From assembly GCF_002749975.1 (NCBI RefSeq), contig NZ_PEIG01000018.1, positions 1 to 64,000 of the forward strand: DNA of 64,000 nt, read 5' to 3'. Position 1 is the first letter of the stretch. Each line of letters opens with the position of its first letter. Origin of the DNA: Gloeocapsopsis sp. IPPAS B-1203. GTDB lineage: Bacteria; Cyanobacteriota; Cyanobacteriia; Cyanobacteriales; Chroococcidiopsidaceae. Position numbers and translations under genes: made by a program. Shown one piece after another: positions 29,525-38,663 of this stretch. The notes below the pieces were generated by a model, which saw only the letters and a program-made list of their open reading frames with translations, was not told the DNA's origin and did no database searches.

Positions 29525-31654
29525 ATGAATACAATCGACTTTACTTTCTCGGATCTCATTGCTGGATATGTAACGCACTTCGACCAAACTCAAGACACTT
29601 TTGGCTTAAAAACCTCTGATGACCGAGAGTTCTTAGTTCATTTAACTTCAACTGCCTTTGGCGAATTGGTACGCAACTTAGGAGAGGCGTATCGCGATGC
29701 TACAGCCCAGATGCGCGAGATGTTGATACCAGGACGATTTGTATTTGCCTACGGTATCTTCTACCCAGATGGAGAAAACGGTGACTACAAGTTTGATGCT
29801 AAACACATTGTTTTTCTAGGTCGTAGTGAGAATGAGTATTTGTTTGAACAACAAAACTGGTGGATTAAGCAGGTACGGGAATTAGCTAACTTCTACCTGA
29901 AAGCTGAGTTTGGCGACGGCGAAATTGACTACTTTGAATACCGTACTAACTTAACTATTACAGGTGATAAGCAAAAATCGGGACGCCAAGAAACTGATAC
30001 GATTTCCCGTTTGGTTTATGGCTTTGCCTCAGCTTATTTACTGACTGGAGAAGACCGTTTTTTAGAAGCTGCAGAAAAAGGTACGAAATATCTGCGCGAA
30101 CATATGCGCTTCCGTGATGAAAGCGAAGGTATCTGCTACTGGTATCATGCTGTTGATATTAAAGATGACGGTACTGAGCAAAAAATCTTTGCTTCTGAGT
30201 TTGGTGATGACTACGACGCGATTCCTTGCTATGAGCAGATTTACGCCTTAGCAGGTCCAACCCAGACATATCGAATCACAGGCGATCGCCGGACGATGGA
30301 TGACATCAAGGCAACGGTCAACCTGTTTCACCGCTTCTTCAAAGACAAAAGTGAAAAAGGCGGCTACTATTCCCACATCGATCCGATTACTCTCAGCCCT
30401 TATAGTGAATCTCTCGGACGCAATCGGGCTAAGAAGAATTGGAACTCTGTTGGCGACCACGCCCCTGCGTATCTGATTAATCTCTGGCTAGCAACAGGCG
30501 AACAAGAATACGCTGACTTTCTAGAATATACTTTTGATACGATCGCCAATCATTTTCCTGATTATGACGAAAGTCCTTTCGTTCAAGAGAAGTTTAATGA
30601 TGATTGGTCAAAAGACTACCAAACAGTGCAGCAGAATCGGTCAATTATTGGTCATAATCTCAAGATTGCCTGGAATCTGACGCGGATGCATAGCCTGATG
30701 GCTAAAGAAACATACAAAAGTTTTGCGGAAAAGATCGGTCACGTTATCCCTGCGGTTGGTTGCGATCGCCAGCGCGGTGGTTGGTATGACATGGTAGAAC
30801 GAGTGTTAGCCCCAGGTGAAAAATTTCATCGACTCGTTTGGCACGATCGCAAGGCTTGGTGGCAACAAGAACAAGGAATTCTTGCCTACTATATTATGGC
30901 TGGTGTCTATCAAGACCCTAATTTTATTCGGTTTGCCCGCGAAGGTGCTGCCTTTTATAACGCATGGTTCTTGGATACTGAATCTGGCGGTGTTTACTTC
31001 AACGTTTTGGCAAATGGAGAACCTTATGCTTTAGGGACTGAACGTGGTAAAGGTAGTCACTCAATGGCAGGTTATCACTCATTTGAGTTGTGCTACTTAG
31101 CAGCTGTCTATACCAACTTGCTAATTAATAAAGAACCTATGGATTTCTACTTCAAGCCAACACCTGGAGGTTTTCCAGATAACATCCTGCGAGTGCAACC
31201 AGATATCCTGCCACCAGGTAGCATTCGGATTGATGAAGTATGGATTAATGGACACAAGTATACTGATTTTGATGCCGAAGCGCTGACAATTAAACTGCCT
31301 ACCGATCAAGCAGAAATGAAAGTCAGAGTGCGAATAGCGCCAGCTAGCGTTGATTTTGACGCTGACTTAATCGAAGTTACCGATGGAGTAGCGAAGATTG
31401 ATTTGGCTGGTTCTCTAGAGCCGAGTATGTTGAAGTATTTCAAGGAAGAACTAGAGAAAGCCCACGCAGTAAAAGGTGTTGTCTTGAATATGCAAGACCT
31501 CAACTCGATCTCTAGTGAAGCATTACGATATCTTGCCTTCTACAAACAAAAAGCAGGCAGTGATTTTAGCATCACAGCGTTAGGTGTCCAAGGAGCAGTA
31601 AAAGAAGCAATCGAGCAAAGTGAATTGAATGAAGAAATCGTAGTAGCTCATTAA
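29525..31654 (+). CDS. AGE-family sugar 2-epimerase fused to a STAS domain
   Basis: 709 residues in three parts. Residues 1-100 form an unassigned beta-rich domain. Residues about 105-520 form an (alpha/alpha)6 barrel of the N-acylglucosamine 2-epimerase/cellobiose epimerase family, with the catalytic-type histidines in VGDHAPAYLI and IIGHNLKIAW and the signature HDRKAWWQQEQG. After a linker, residues about 605-709 form a STAS domain (IDLAGSLEPSMLKYFKEELE, VVLNMQDLNSISSEALRYL) with serines at the phosphorylation position of SpoIIAA-type anti-anti-sigma proteins. A catalytic epimerase joined to a regulatory STAS module is unusual. The position after the debranching gene suggests sugar processing under phospho-switch control. 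Confidence 0.85.
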   Translation: MNTIDFTFSDLIAGYVTHFDQTQDTFGLKTSDDREFLVHLTSTAFGELVRNLGEAYRDATAQMREMLIPGRFVFAYGIFYPDGENGDYKFDAKHIVFLGRSENEYLFEQQNWWIKQVRELANFYLKAEFGDGEIDYFEYRTNLTITGDKQKSGRQETDTISRLVYGFASAYLLTGEDRFLEAAEKGTKYLREHMRFRDESEGICYWYHAVDIKDDGTEQKIFASEFGDDYDAIPCYEQIYALAGPTQTYRITGDRRTMDDIKATVNLFHRFFKDKSEKGGYYSHIDPITLSPYSESLGRNRAKKNWNSVGDHAPAYLINLWLATGEQEYADFLEYTFDTIANHFPDYDESPFVQEKFNDDWSKDYQTVQQNRSIIGHNLKIAWNLTRMHSLMAKETYKSFAEKIGHVIPAVGCDRQRGGWYDMVERVLAPGEKFHRLVWHDRKAWWQQEQGILAYYIMAGVYQDPNFIRFAREGAAFYNAWFLDTESGGVYFNVLANGEPYALGTERGKGSHSMAGYHSFELCYLAAVYTNLLINKEPMDFYFKPTPGGFPDNILRVQPDILPPGSIRIDEVWINGHKYTDFDAEALTIKLPTDQAEMKVRVRIAPASVDFDADLIEVTDGVAKIDLAGSLEPSMLKYFKEELEKAHAVKGVVLNMQDLNSISSEALRYLAFYKQKAGSDFSITALGVQGAVKEAIEQSELNEEIVVAH

Positions 31655-31785
31655 ATTTTAAATGTGGGGTGGGCATCTTGCCTGCCCTTGCCTATTGATA
31701 CAACAAAGCAGGCTATCTCACATTTAATGAAATTAATTTTGTTGAAAGAAACTCTTCAAAACTTCATAGCTTGGTTGAGAGAGAT

Positions 31786-32826
31786 ATGCATCAAAAAATT
31801 GTTTGTTTATTTACTTTTTTCTCCCTTTATCTACCTATTAATGTTCCAAAAGTCATAGCACAAGAAGTTTCACAGCAAGAAACTACATATCAAATAAGCC
31901 AAAGACCTGATACTGATAACCCTACGGAAGTTGCGGTAGGAGTTTATCTAATTGATTTTGATACATTTGATGAAATCGATGAATCTTTTAAGTTAAATGG
32001 CTATTTGTTTTTAACTTGGCAAGATCAACGGTTAGCATTTAATCCCAGCCAAACTGCGGTAAATAGTAAAACTTACAACATCGGAGAAATCTGGACACCG
32101 AATATAAAATTCTTGAACATTGAGAGTGTTCGAGAGACAGCTTATATACTATTGAAAGTAGAACCTGATGGCACAGTTCATTACAAAGAGCGGTTTACGG
32201 GACAATTTAATTCAGAAATGAATCTGCAAAGATTTCCTTTTGATCGCCAAAAACTTAGAGTTATTGTTGAAGCGTTGGACAATATTGAAAACATAGTTCT
32301 TCTTGCAGATAATAGCAAAACAGGCGCAGCCAAAGATGCTTTTTTAACAGGATGGAGAATAAGAGACTTTCAAGCATTCCCTAGGGTAAGAGTATCTGAA
32401 GTTGAAGAAGAAAGTTTTTCCGAATATGTATCTGAAATTAATATTTTGCGTTATCACAATCCCTATATTTGGAATGTATTTCTACCACTATTATTTATTA
32501 TTATTGTTTCGTGGACAGTATTTTGGTCTAGATCTTTTGAATCAAATACTGTAATTGCTACTAGTTCTTTAGTATCAGCGATCGCTTTTAATATAGTTGT
32601 TGTAGAAGAATTACCAAAAGTTTCTTATTTAACCTTCATAAATGGATTTATTTTGATAGTTTATGTGTTTATCTGCTTGGTCATCATCTACACAGTAGTA
32701 AAACACTGGCTCGATTTAGAAAAAAAGAAAGAGCTATCTTTAAAAATTGATCGCACGGCACGCTGGCTAGTTCCAGCAGTATTTGGTGTATCCAACATTA
32801 TCCTGATAGCAGCTTCTCTACTTTAA
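31786..32826 (+). CDS. Pentameric ligand-gated ion channel, GLIC-like (Cys-loop superfamily)
   Basis: 346 residues from ATG 31786, with a signal peptide (about 1-25, ending VIA). The extracellular beta-sandwich has the conserved WTPNIKFLN and the cysteine-free loop RFPFDRQ. Four helices follow: M1 about 226-248, M2 251-276, M3 283-305, M4 325-345. The M2 core SFESN...SSLVSAIAFNI aligns with Gloeobacter GLIC. The -2' glutamate typical of cation selectivity is kept, 9' is Val, and 11' is Ala where GLIC has the histidine needed for proton gating. The subunits should form a plasma-membrane channel. It is last in the co-directional block, 131 bases after the epimerase gene. Confidence 0.92.
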   Translation: MHQKIVCLFTFFSLYLPINVPKVIAQEVSQQETTYQISQRPDTDNPTEVAVGVYLIDFDTFDEIDESFKLNGYLFLTWQDQRLAFNPSQTAVNSKTYNIGEIWTPNIKFLNIESVRETAYILLKVEPDGTVHYKERFTGQFNSEMNLQRFPFDRQKLRVIVEALDNIENIVLLADNSKTGAAKDAFLTGWRIRDFQAFPRVRVSEVEEESFSEYVSEINILRYHNPYIWNVFLPLLFIIIVSWTVFWSRSFESNTVIATSSLVSAIAFNIVVVEELPKVSYLTFINGFILIVYVFICLVIIYTVVKHWLDLEKKKELSLKIDRTARWLVPAVFGVSNIILIAASLL

Positions 32827-32855
32827 ATCACACTCAAGATTACTATACCTAACGT

Positions 32856-33431
32856 TCATCTCCATAAGAAAAACGGTCGATCGTTACCATAGAAGTGAAA
32901 CCGCCCAAAGCCGAGAAATTGACCGTGGGCTTTTTCGCCTGGAGGAAACGCTGTAACGCCAAAGAGATAAACTCCAGAAAATAGCGGATTACGGACAGGG
33001 CGTAAGCCGATTGTAATCGTTTTTCCTGGAGCAACTGGCGGATCGAATATGACTTCAACAGTTCTAGAATCGCGATCGCGCGTCACTTCGCCTAAAGTTA
33101 ACGGTTTTCCTCGGCGATCGCGCGTACCCTCAAATGCAAAGCTATCATTAAGTCTATAACGAATATTACTACTACCATCCCGCTGTTTAATGGTGACTCT
33201 TTGCAATGGTTCATCGGCATTCGCAGGAACATTAATTGTAAAGTAGTATGTTGCACCCCAAGCATTAACGCTATTAAATGTTGTTGTTGCATTAACCAAA
33301 CTTGGTGGTTGCACAAAGTAAACTGTACCGTCTCTTAAACGAACTGCTTGCGCCATTTGTGGTGTTATTTCACTTATTCCTGCAAGCATTAGTGTTGTAC
33401 TGAGTAGAATACTAAGTTTTGGTAACTTCAT
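32856..33431 (-). CDS. DUF2808 protein, exported
   Basis: 191 residues from ATG 33431; a GTG at 33443 is an alternative. A Sec signal peptide (about 1-28, ending AQA) precedes the DUF2808 body: GTVYFVQPPSLVNA, WGATYYFTINVPANADEPL, FDPPVAPGKTITIGLRPVRN and GVYLFGVTAFPPG. This family is largely restricted to cyanobacteria, exported and of unknown function. It converges on the channel gene, leaving 29 bases between stops. Confidence 0.9.
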   Translation of the reverse strand: MKLPKLSILLSTTLMLAGISEITPQMAQAVRLRDGTVYFVQPPSLVNATTTFNSVNAWGATYYFTINVPANADEPLQRVTIKQRDGSSNIRYRLNDSFAFEGTRDRRGKPLTLGEVTRDRDSRTVEVIFDPPVAPGKTITIGLRPVRNPLFSGVYLFGVTAFPPGEKAHGQFLGFGRFHFYGNDRPFFLWR

Positions 33432-33698
33432 TTGATAATTCACAACATTTATACAATAAATAACTCATATTATTATTTTGCCTAATTAGTCAGTACACCT
33501 GCTGCTTGAAGGCGCTGATATTTAAATAAAGTCTATTGCTCTTTAAATTCACACCAGTGGCTTTAATAGGGGCGACAAATTCTGCGATCGCGCCACCCCC
33601 ACAACGCAGTGGATTCCAAAATATAGGGGATTTTGAACTACTTTTCCTTCAGTTCTAACACCTAGAAAATAGTTTAGATAGCAATCATTAGCAAAACA

Positions 33699-34175
33699 TT
33701 AGGAAATCGTTAAAAGTTCTTGCACAATTTGTAAACCTGTAATCAATTGCCAGCTAAAGAATATTAAAAGACAAAGATTGATGCTAATATGGAGATATCG
33801 CGCCCAGTTGTTACCACGTTGCATTAAAGGAGCAAATGCGGCAGAAATTGCAATTAACGCTGTCATTGCTAAACCAACAAATAAGTGAGCATTGACTGGA
33901 ATTTCACCAGCACTTAAGTAGGTAATGATAATACCTCCTACTGCACCAGTTACCATCAGCGCAAGCGCGATCGCTCCTGATTGATAATGTCGAACTGGAT
34001 ATTTACCTTGAATTAATTCTTTTTTACTATCACCTTGAGCATTCCGAGTGCGGCGGACTTGAAAGCCAAGATACGCAGTATAAAGCAAGTAAGCAAACAA
34101 TCCAAGCATCAGTACAGGATGAACCAACTGTATCAGAAAGCCAAAACTGAGAAAATTAACTGTTGTTGCTTCCAT
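33699..34175 (-). CDS. DUF4079 membrane protein
   Basis: 158 residues with four predicted transmembrane helices (about 12-34, 68-88, 96-118, 130-150). Histidines near the helices (LVHPVLML, HYQSGAIA, NAHLFVG, YLHISINL) resemble the haem-ligand pattern of b561-type proteins. DUF4079 is common in cyanobacteria and plants, and a haem role has been proposed from this pattern only. It is 12 bases downstream of the YrhK-like gene stop and co-oriented, so it forms an operon with it. Confidence 0.8.
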   Translation of the reverse strand: MEATTVNFLSFGFLIQLVHPVLMLGLFAYLLYTAYLGFQVRRTRNAQGDSKKELIQGKYPVRHYQSGAIALALMVTGAVGGIIITYLSAGEIPVNAHLFVGLAMTALIAISAAFAPLMQRGNNWARYLHISINLCLLIFFSWQLITGLQIVQELLTIS

Positions 34176-34186
34176 TGCTTATCTCC

Positions 34187-34468
34187 TTACTTCTGCTGAT
34201 TGCTAGGAATAAAAAGTACAGAACCAAGAGTAAACAAAATACTTGCTGATATGTGCAAAAGCGATGAAAAGGAAACACCTTTAACGTTCTCTAAAATGGC
34301 ATCGAAGGTGAACATAATAGAACCAACAAAAAATAGCCAACTGACCAACAATTCGCGGTCAATTTTATCTCTAGACTTTGTGTTTTCAAGATGCTGATGA
34401 TGGTGTAAGGGAATGATTTTTTCGTCTTGTTGCTGAGATTGATAAATGAATTGTTGATTTGGTGACAT
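34187..34468 (-). CDS. YrhK-like small membrane protein
   Basis: 93 residues from ATG 34468; an in-frame TTG at 34492 is less likely. A polar Gln/His-rich N-terminus (about 1-40) is followed by two hydrophobic helices, LLVSWLFFVGSIMFTFDAI and ISASILFTLGSVLFIP, the YrhK-domain pattern. The function of this family is unknown. It is the first gene of a pair with the DUF4079 gene. Confidence 0.6.
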   Translation of the reverse strand: MSPNQQFIYQSQQQDEKIIPLHHHQHLENTKSRDKIDRELLVSWLFFVGSIMFTFDAILENVKGVSFSSLLHISASILFTLGSVLFIPSNQQK

Positions 34469-34535
34469 GACAATTTGTCCTCTATCAGTCAAAGTTCAAA
34501 AGGTACTAAATTCATTTCTTCAGATTGCTATTGAG

Positions 34536-35435
34536 CTACGGCTGACGACGTGTAATATCTTCTAGCAAAGACGAGGTGGTTTGTGGTTGCCAACCGAGTT
34601 GTATCGCTTTGTTTGCTGATGTTTGATTATTAATTGAGAAAAAAGCTGCAATTCCACGTCCCCAATGTTGAGTTGCTTGTTCTAAAGAAATGCCTTTGAT
34701 TTTGCAACCGACAACATCGCCGATTCTTTGAGCGATCGCTTTTTCAGAAATTCCTGATTCTGTCGCCGCATGAAAGATTGAACCCGCAGGTGCTTTTTCT
34801 AAAGCCAACACATACAATTGAGCAACATCATCAACATCTACCGCAGATACTTGATGTGCGCCTGGTGCAATGTAATAAGCAACACCTGTTTCTCGCGCTT
34901 CTTGTACGCGCATCGGAATGTAACTCGTACCACCGCCACGCCCGTAAATATAAAGTGGTAGACGCAAGACAACACTGCGGATATTCTGCTTGCTGGCGTG
35001 GATCGCTGCGGCTTCAGCTTTGGCGCGTTCTGCGAGAAAGAAGTTTGTGGCAATTGCATAGTTTTCATCGGCAATTTCTGCACCTGTATCACCGAGTACG
35101 CTTGTATCAGACGTGGCAATTAAAGGTTTACCCGAACCTGCTAAAGCAGAAGTCAATGCTGCGATGACTCGACAATCAGTTTGTACCGCGCCTACCCAAT
35201 CATCGAAATCGTGGATGAATGCGGTGTGAATTACACCATCGGTTTGTCTTGCAGCAGCAATAAATGATTCAGGATTTTGTAAATCGCCGATACAAGGCTC
35301 GATATTCCGCTTTGCAAGTTTTTTGGCAGTCGCTTCGTTTCTTGCTAATCCGACAATGGTATGTTCTGCGGCTTGGAGTTTTTCGGCAACAACACTCCCT
35401 ATGTAGCCTGTTGCACCTGTTAGAAATACTTTCAT
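34536..35435 (-). CDS. NAD-dependent epimerase/dehydratase family protein (extended SDR, atypical)
   Basis: 299 residues. The NAD(P) loop is LTGATGYIGSVVAEKL at the N-terminus. The usual YxxxK is replaced by a less typical NFFLAERAKAEA region, while VVLRLPLYIYGRGGG matches the sugar-epimerase-like family often annotated as SDR family oxidoreductase. The length is normal for this subgroup, and 34 bases separate it from the co-directional MATE gene. The substrate is unknown. Confidence 0.85.
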   Translation of the reverse strand: MKVFLTGATGYIGSVVAEKLQAAEHTIVGLARNEATAKKLAKRNIEPCIGDLQNPESFIAAARQTDGVIHTAFIHDFDDWVGAVQTDCRVIAALTSALAGSGKPLIATSDTSVLGDTGAEIADENYAIATNFFLAERAKAEAAAIHASKQNIRSVVLRLPLYIYGRGGGTSYIPMRVQEARETGVAYYIAPGAHQVSAVDVDDVAQLYVLALEKAPAGSIFHAATESGISEKAIAQRIGDVVGCKIKGISLEQATQHWGRGIAAFFSINNQTSANKAIQLGWQPQTTSSLLEDITRRQP

Positions 35436-35461
35436 ATTCCGTTTTACTGTATTGATAATGA

Positions 35462-36832
35462 CTAGCGCAGTATTTGATGTGCAATTAATTTATAGAATCG
35501 CCAGGTAAATAGCGCTGCAACAGTGGCGATCGCCACTGATTGTCCTATCCACAACCCAACACTACCCAAGTTGAACCAAAAGCCTAATCCATAACCCACC
35601 GACAAACCGACACCCCAGTAACCTAGTACATTGAGCAACATCGGAATTTGCGTATCTTGAAGTCCTTGCAGCGAACCATACACCGCCTTTTGAAAACCAT
35701 CCAAAACTTGGGCGATCGCAGCAATCATCAATAGTGGTAAGGCGATCGCAACAACTGCTGCATTCTCTGGATTTTGCACATCTAAATAAATTCCCACAAT
35801 CTGTTTTGGGAATAGCAAAAAGGTAATTGAGACACCCACCATAAAGACTGTAGTAATACCCATACTCACCCAAGCGGCTTGCTGAATACCGATGCGCGAT
35901 CGCCGCCCTAACCATTGTCCAACGCGCACTGTGGTTGCATAAGAAATTCCCAAAGGAACCATGAACGCCACAACAATTGTTTGAAATACAACCTGATGCG
36001 CTGCCAAAACTTCAGTACCCAATGTTCCCACCAAGAACGTAATCACCAGAAAAAATCCGATTTCTAAGCCAGAAAATAATCCAATAGGCACGCCTACCCA
36101 AATTAATTCCCAGAGAATGCGCAGTCTCACGCGGTGGAGTTCCTGAAAAATACGATAGTTCTGCAAATTTTGATTTTTAAAGACATACAGCGCTAATGCA
36201 AAGAACATTCCCCATAGCGTCACAACACTCGCGACTCCCAATCCTGCAAGCCCCATTTGCGGAAAACCAAATTTCCCAAATCCTAAGATGTAGTTCCCGA
36301 TAATATTAAAAGTCGTTCCAGTCACCACAATCATCATCACTGGACGCGCCTGCGAAAGCGCGGAAACTGTAGCACGTAGTGCCGCAAATCCTACTGCGGG
36401 AAATAAACCCCACAGCATAATATCTAAATAGGTATTGACAAGTTGCACGGTTTGTGGGTTCTGTCCGCTGTGGCTGAGCCAGGTATCAAGATGTGCAGTG
36501 AAGATCATCAACGGTAGTGCAACTAAAAGTGCTAACCATAACCCTTGACGCGCTACTTGCTCGATGCGGGATTTTTGCCCTGCACCAAAGGCTTCTGCAA
36601 TCAGTGGACTTACGCCCATGACAACACCACTCGCCGTGGTCATAATCGAGAGAAAGATAATTGCTGCCAGTCCTCCTGCTGCCAAAACTTCGGCTCCCAT
36701 TCTGCCCATCATGACGGTATCAGCAAAGCCTGTCGCAGATTGGGCAACTTGGGCACTAGCAAGGGGAATCGCTAACTTCAAGAACTCTCGCACTTCAGTA
36801 TGAATATGCTTTGGCATCTGCATGACAGTCAT
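35462..36832 (-). CDS. MATE family efflux transporter (NorM-like)
   Basis: 456 residues with twelve predicted membrane helices arranged as two six-helix bundles. Typical MATE features are FLKLAIPLASAQVAQSATGF, DTVMMGRMGAEVLAAGGLA and GVSPLIAEAFGAGQ in the first half, and GTEVLAAHQVVFQTIVVAF in the second. The family exports cationic drugs or metabolites in exchange for Na+ or H+. The start may be the ATG at 36832 or 36820. It probably shares a transcript with the epimerase gene. Confidence 0.93.
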   Translation of the reverse strand: MTVMQMPKHIHTEVREFLKLAIPLASAQVAQSATGFADTVMMGRMGAEVLAAGGLAAIIFLSIMTTASGVVMGVSPLIAEAFGAGQKSRIEQVARQGLWLALLVALPLMIFTAHLDTWLSHSGQNPQTVQLVNTYLDIMLWGLFPAVGFAALRATVSALSQARPVMMIVVTGTTFNIIGNYILGFGKFGFPQMGLAGLGVASVVTLWGMFFALALYVFKNQNLQNYRIFQELHRVRLRILWELIWVGVPIGLFSGLEIGFFLVITFLVGTLGTEVLAAHQVVFQTIVVAFMVPLGISYATTVRVGQWLGRRSRIGIQQAAWVSMGITTVFMVGVSITFLLFPKQIVGIYLDVQNPENAAVVAIALPLLMIAAIAQVLDGFQKAVYGSLQGLQDTQIPMLLNVLGYWGVGLSVGYGLGFWFNLGSVGLWIGQSVAIATVAALFTWRFYKLIAHQILR

Positions 36833-36961
36833 TGTAAAATTTCCTGGAAGACTTGCTACACCGTTACTTTAGAAAAATAAGCAACGTGAAATCTTTCTAT
36901 TTTTTGCTGTTTTGTCAAAATCTTGCGGGTAATATCGTTGTGCTTTGAGGTTGTTACATTT

Positions 36962-37003
36962 AGGTAAGCAGGGGAGCAGAGGAAGCAGAGGGGCAGAGGA
37001 GAT
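36962..37003. repeat. GGAGCAGAGG-type purine-rich repeat
   Basis: Degenerate units of GCAGGGGAGCAGAGGAAGCAG lie in the gap upstream of the MATE gene. They are of the simple-repeat kind common in cyanobacterial spacers. The rest of 36833-37057 shows nothing recognisable. Confidence 0.6.
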
Positions 37004-37057
37004 TGGATAGTTGCGACAAATCACAACTTTTGATTAAATTGGGGTAATTTGTTGTGA

Positions 37058-37768
37058 TTAAATTGCTGCCGATCGCGCTTCATCAACTTTTAGTGTTGTT
37101 CCAGTGATAAACTTGGCATCGTCTGAAATGAGAAAAGCGACTATTTTTGCCAGTTCAGCATAAGTTGTCGGACGACTCCACATCAGATCATGAGGAACAT
37201 TCCAGCCTGCAAGTTCTTCGAGGTTATCTGCTACAAAGAATGGAGCCACTGAGTTCATGCGAATGCGATCGCTGCTATACCGCTTAGCATAAAGTTTTGT
37301 GAATCCTTCCATTGCTGCTCGGAGCGTACCACTAAACGGAGTTCCTAAATCGGGTTCTTGAGAATCACACGCCGAAATATTGACAATCGCCCCGCCTCCT
37401 TGTTGACGCATCGGTTCTGTAACAAGCCGTACTAACCGCACCACGCTGAGAAACAGCATCTCAAAGTTCTGTAACCACATCTCGTCGGAAATTTCTAATA
37501 AATCTAATCGAGGCGGATCGCCAAAGCTATTCACTACAGCATCAATCCGCCCAAATTGATTTAATGTGGTTTGCACCAATTGCTCTAAATCATCTAGATT
37601 CGACATCGATCCTTGCATGGCAATTCCGCCGAGTTCCTGCGCTAAATCGAGAACAATTGGCGATCGCGCCAACAGTGAAACCGCATATCCCTGCGCTACT
37701 AACTCACGCGCACATCCTGCCCCAATACCGCGACTGGCGGCTGTTACAATCGCAACCTTTTGACTCAT
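37058..37768 (-). CDS. Short-chain dehydrogenase/reductase, probably with an altered active site
   Basis: 236 residues. The cofactor loop is VTAASRGIGAGCARELVAQG (TGxxxGxG type), followed by NSFGDPP in place of the NNAG motif. GGAIVNISACDS is followed by a helix with LRAAMEGFTKLYAKR, where the usual YxxxK tyrosine is not in its normal place (AAMEGFTK). This suggests changed or lost dehydrogenase activity. The gene is divergent from a truncated LysR regulator 97 bases away, a layout in which the regulator would normally control the SDR. Confidence 0.85.
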   Translation of the reverse strand: MSQKVAIVTAASRGIGAGCARELVAQGYAVSLLARSPIVLDLAQELGGIAMQGSMSNLDDLEQLVQTTLNQFGRIDAVVNSFGDPPRLDLLEISDEMWLQNFEMLFLSVVRLVRLVTEPMRQQGGGAIVNISACDSQEPDLGTPFSGTLRAAMEGFTKLYAKRYSSDRIRMNSVAPFFVADNLEELAGWNVPHDLMWSRPTTYAELAKIVAFLISDDAKFITGTTLKVDEARSAAI

Positions 37769-37865
37769 TGTTTGCCCTCTATTAATTTATTCTTTTAAGT
37801 TAATCTTTGCTGTCTTAGAACAGAAGACTTGATATTGGCAAAACATCTGTGCTGAAAAAGAACAA

Positions 37866-38402
37866 ATGCTGAGTGTTTTTAACCAACTACCAGAATTAAT
37901 CGCATTCGTGGAAAGTGTCGAGTGTCATAGTTTCAGCGCTGCTGCGCGATCGCTCAACACAACTCCCTCGGCAATTAGTAAACGAGTTGCAAAATTAGAA
38001 GATCGCTTAGGAGTACGATTGTTGCAACGAACAACGCGATCGCTCAATTTAACCGTAGAAGGAACCGCTTATTACGAGCGTGTATCGCGCTTACTGCGAG
38101 AACTCAATGAAGCAAATGATTTAATTATTTCTGGTGGGAAACCACGCGGTAAACTCACAATCTCTACATCGCTTGACTTTGGACAATGGCTTTTGGTGCA
38201 ATCAATTCCAGAGTTTTTAGCACAGTACCCAGAAATTCAGATTGATTTACAACTGAGCGATCGCCTGGTTGATTTAGTTGTTAAAGGCATTGATGTGGCG
38301 ATTCGATTAGGAGATTTAGAAGACTCTAGTTTAATTTGCAAACATTTAGAGCGCAGTGAATTGAATTGGCTCTTAGTTGTGATACTGAACCACTACAATT
38401 AA
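37866..38402 (+). pseudogene. LysR-family regulator, truncated
   Basis: 178 residues where about 300 are expected. The winged helix-turn-helix is complete (FSAAARSLNTTPSAISKRVA, RLGVRLLQRTTRSLNLT). The first half of the effector domain is present (GKLTISTSLDFGQWLLVQSI, QLSDRLVDLVVKGIDVAIRL). After LEDSSLICKHLE the sequence leaves the family and stops. The protein might still bind DNA but lacks much of its ligand domain, so a deletion is likely. Confidence 0.8.
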
Positions 38403-38663
38403 ATAAAAGTAGCGGCACAACTCAAAGTTAGTATGTGATGTAACCAGTAGCTACCAGTTTTAGAAACAAACTGGATTGCTTCAATCAACTGCATTTAGAT
38501 TATGGAATGATTGCAGAGTATATCCTAGTAAAAAAGTTATGGATACTATCTGTAAAGTCTACAATGCAAAACCTATAAACTTCTTAGCTTATGTAGAACT
38601 AGTGAAGCAATTCCCTAAGCGGGATTGACACATGGTAACATTAAAGTTACCATTAAGCGTAGT

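Noticed and set aside
34778-35167. 129-codon plus-strand frame inside the epimerase gene
   Set aside because: Antisense shadow; His/Gln-rich composition and no ribosome site.
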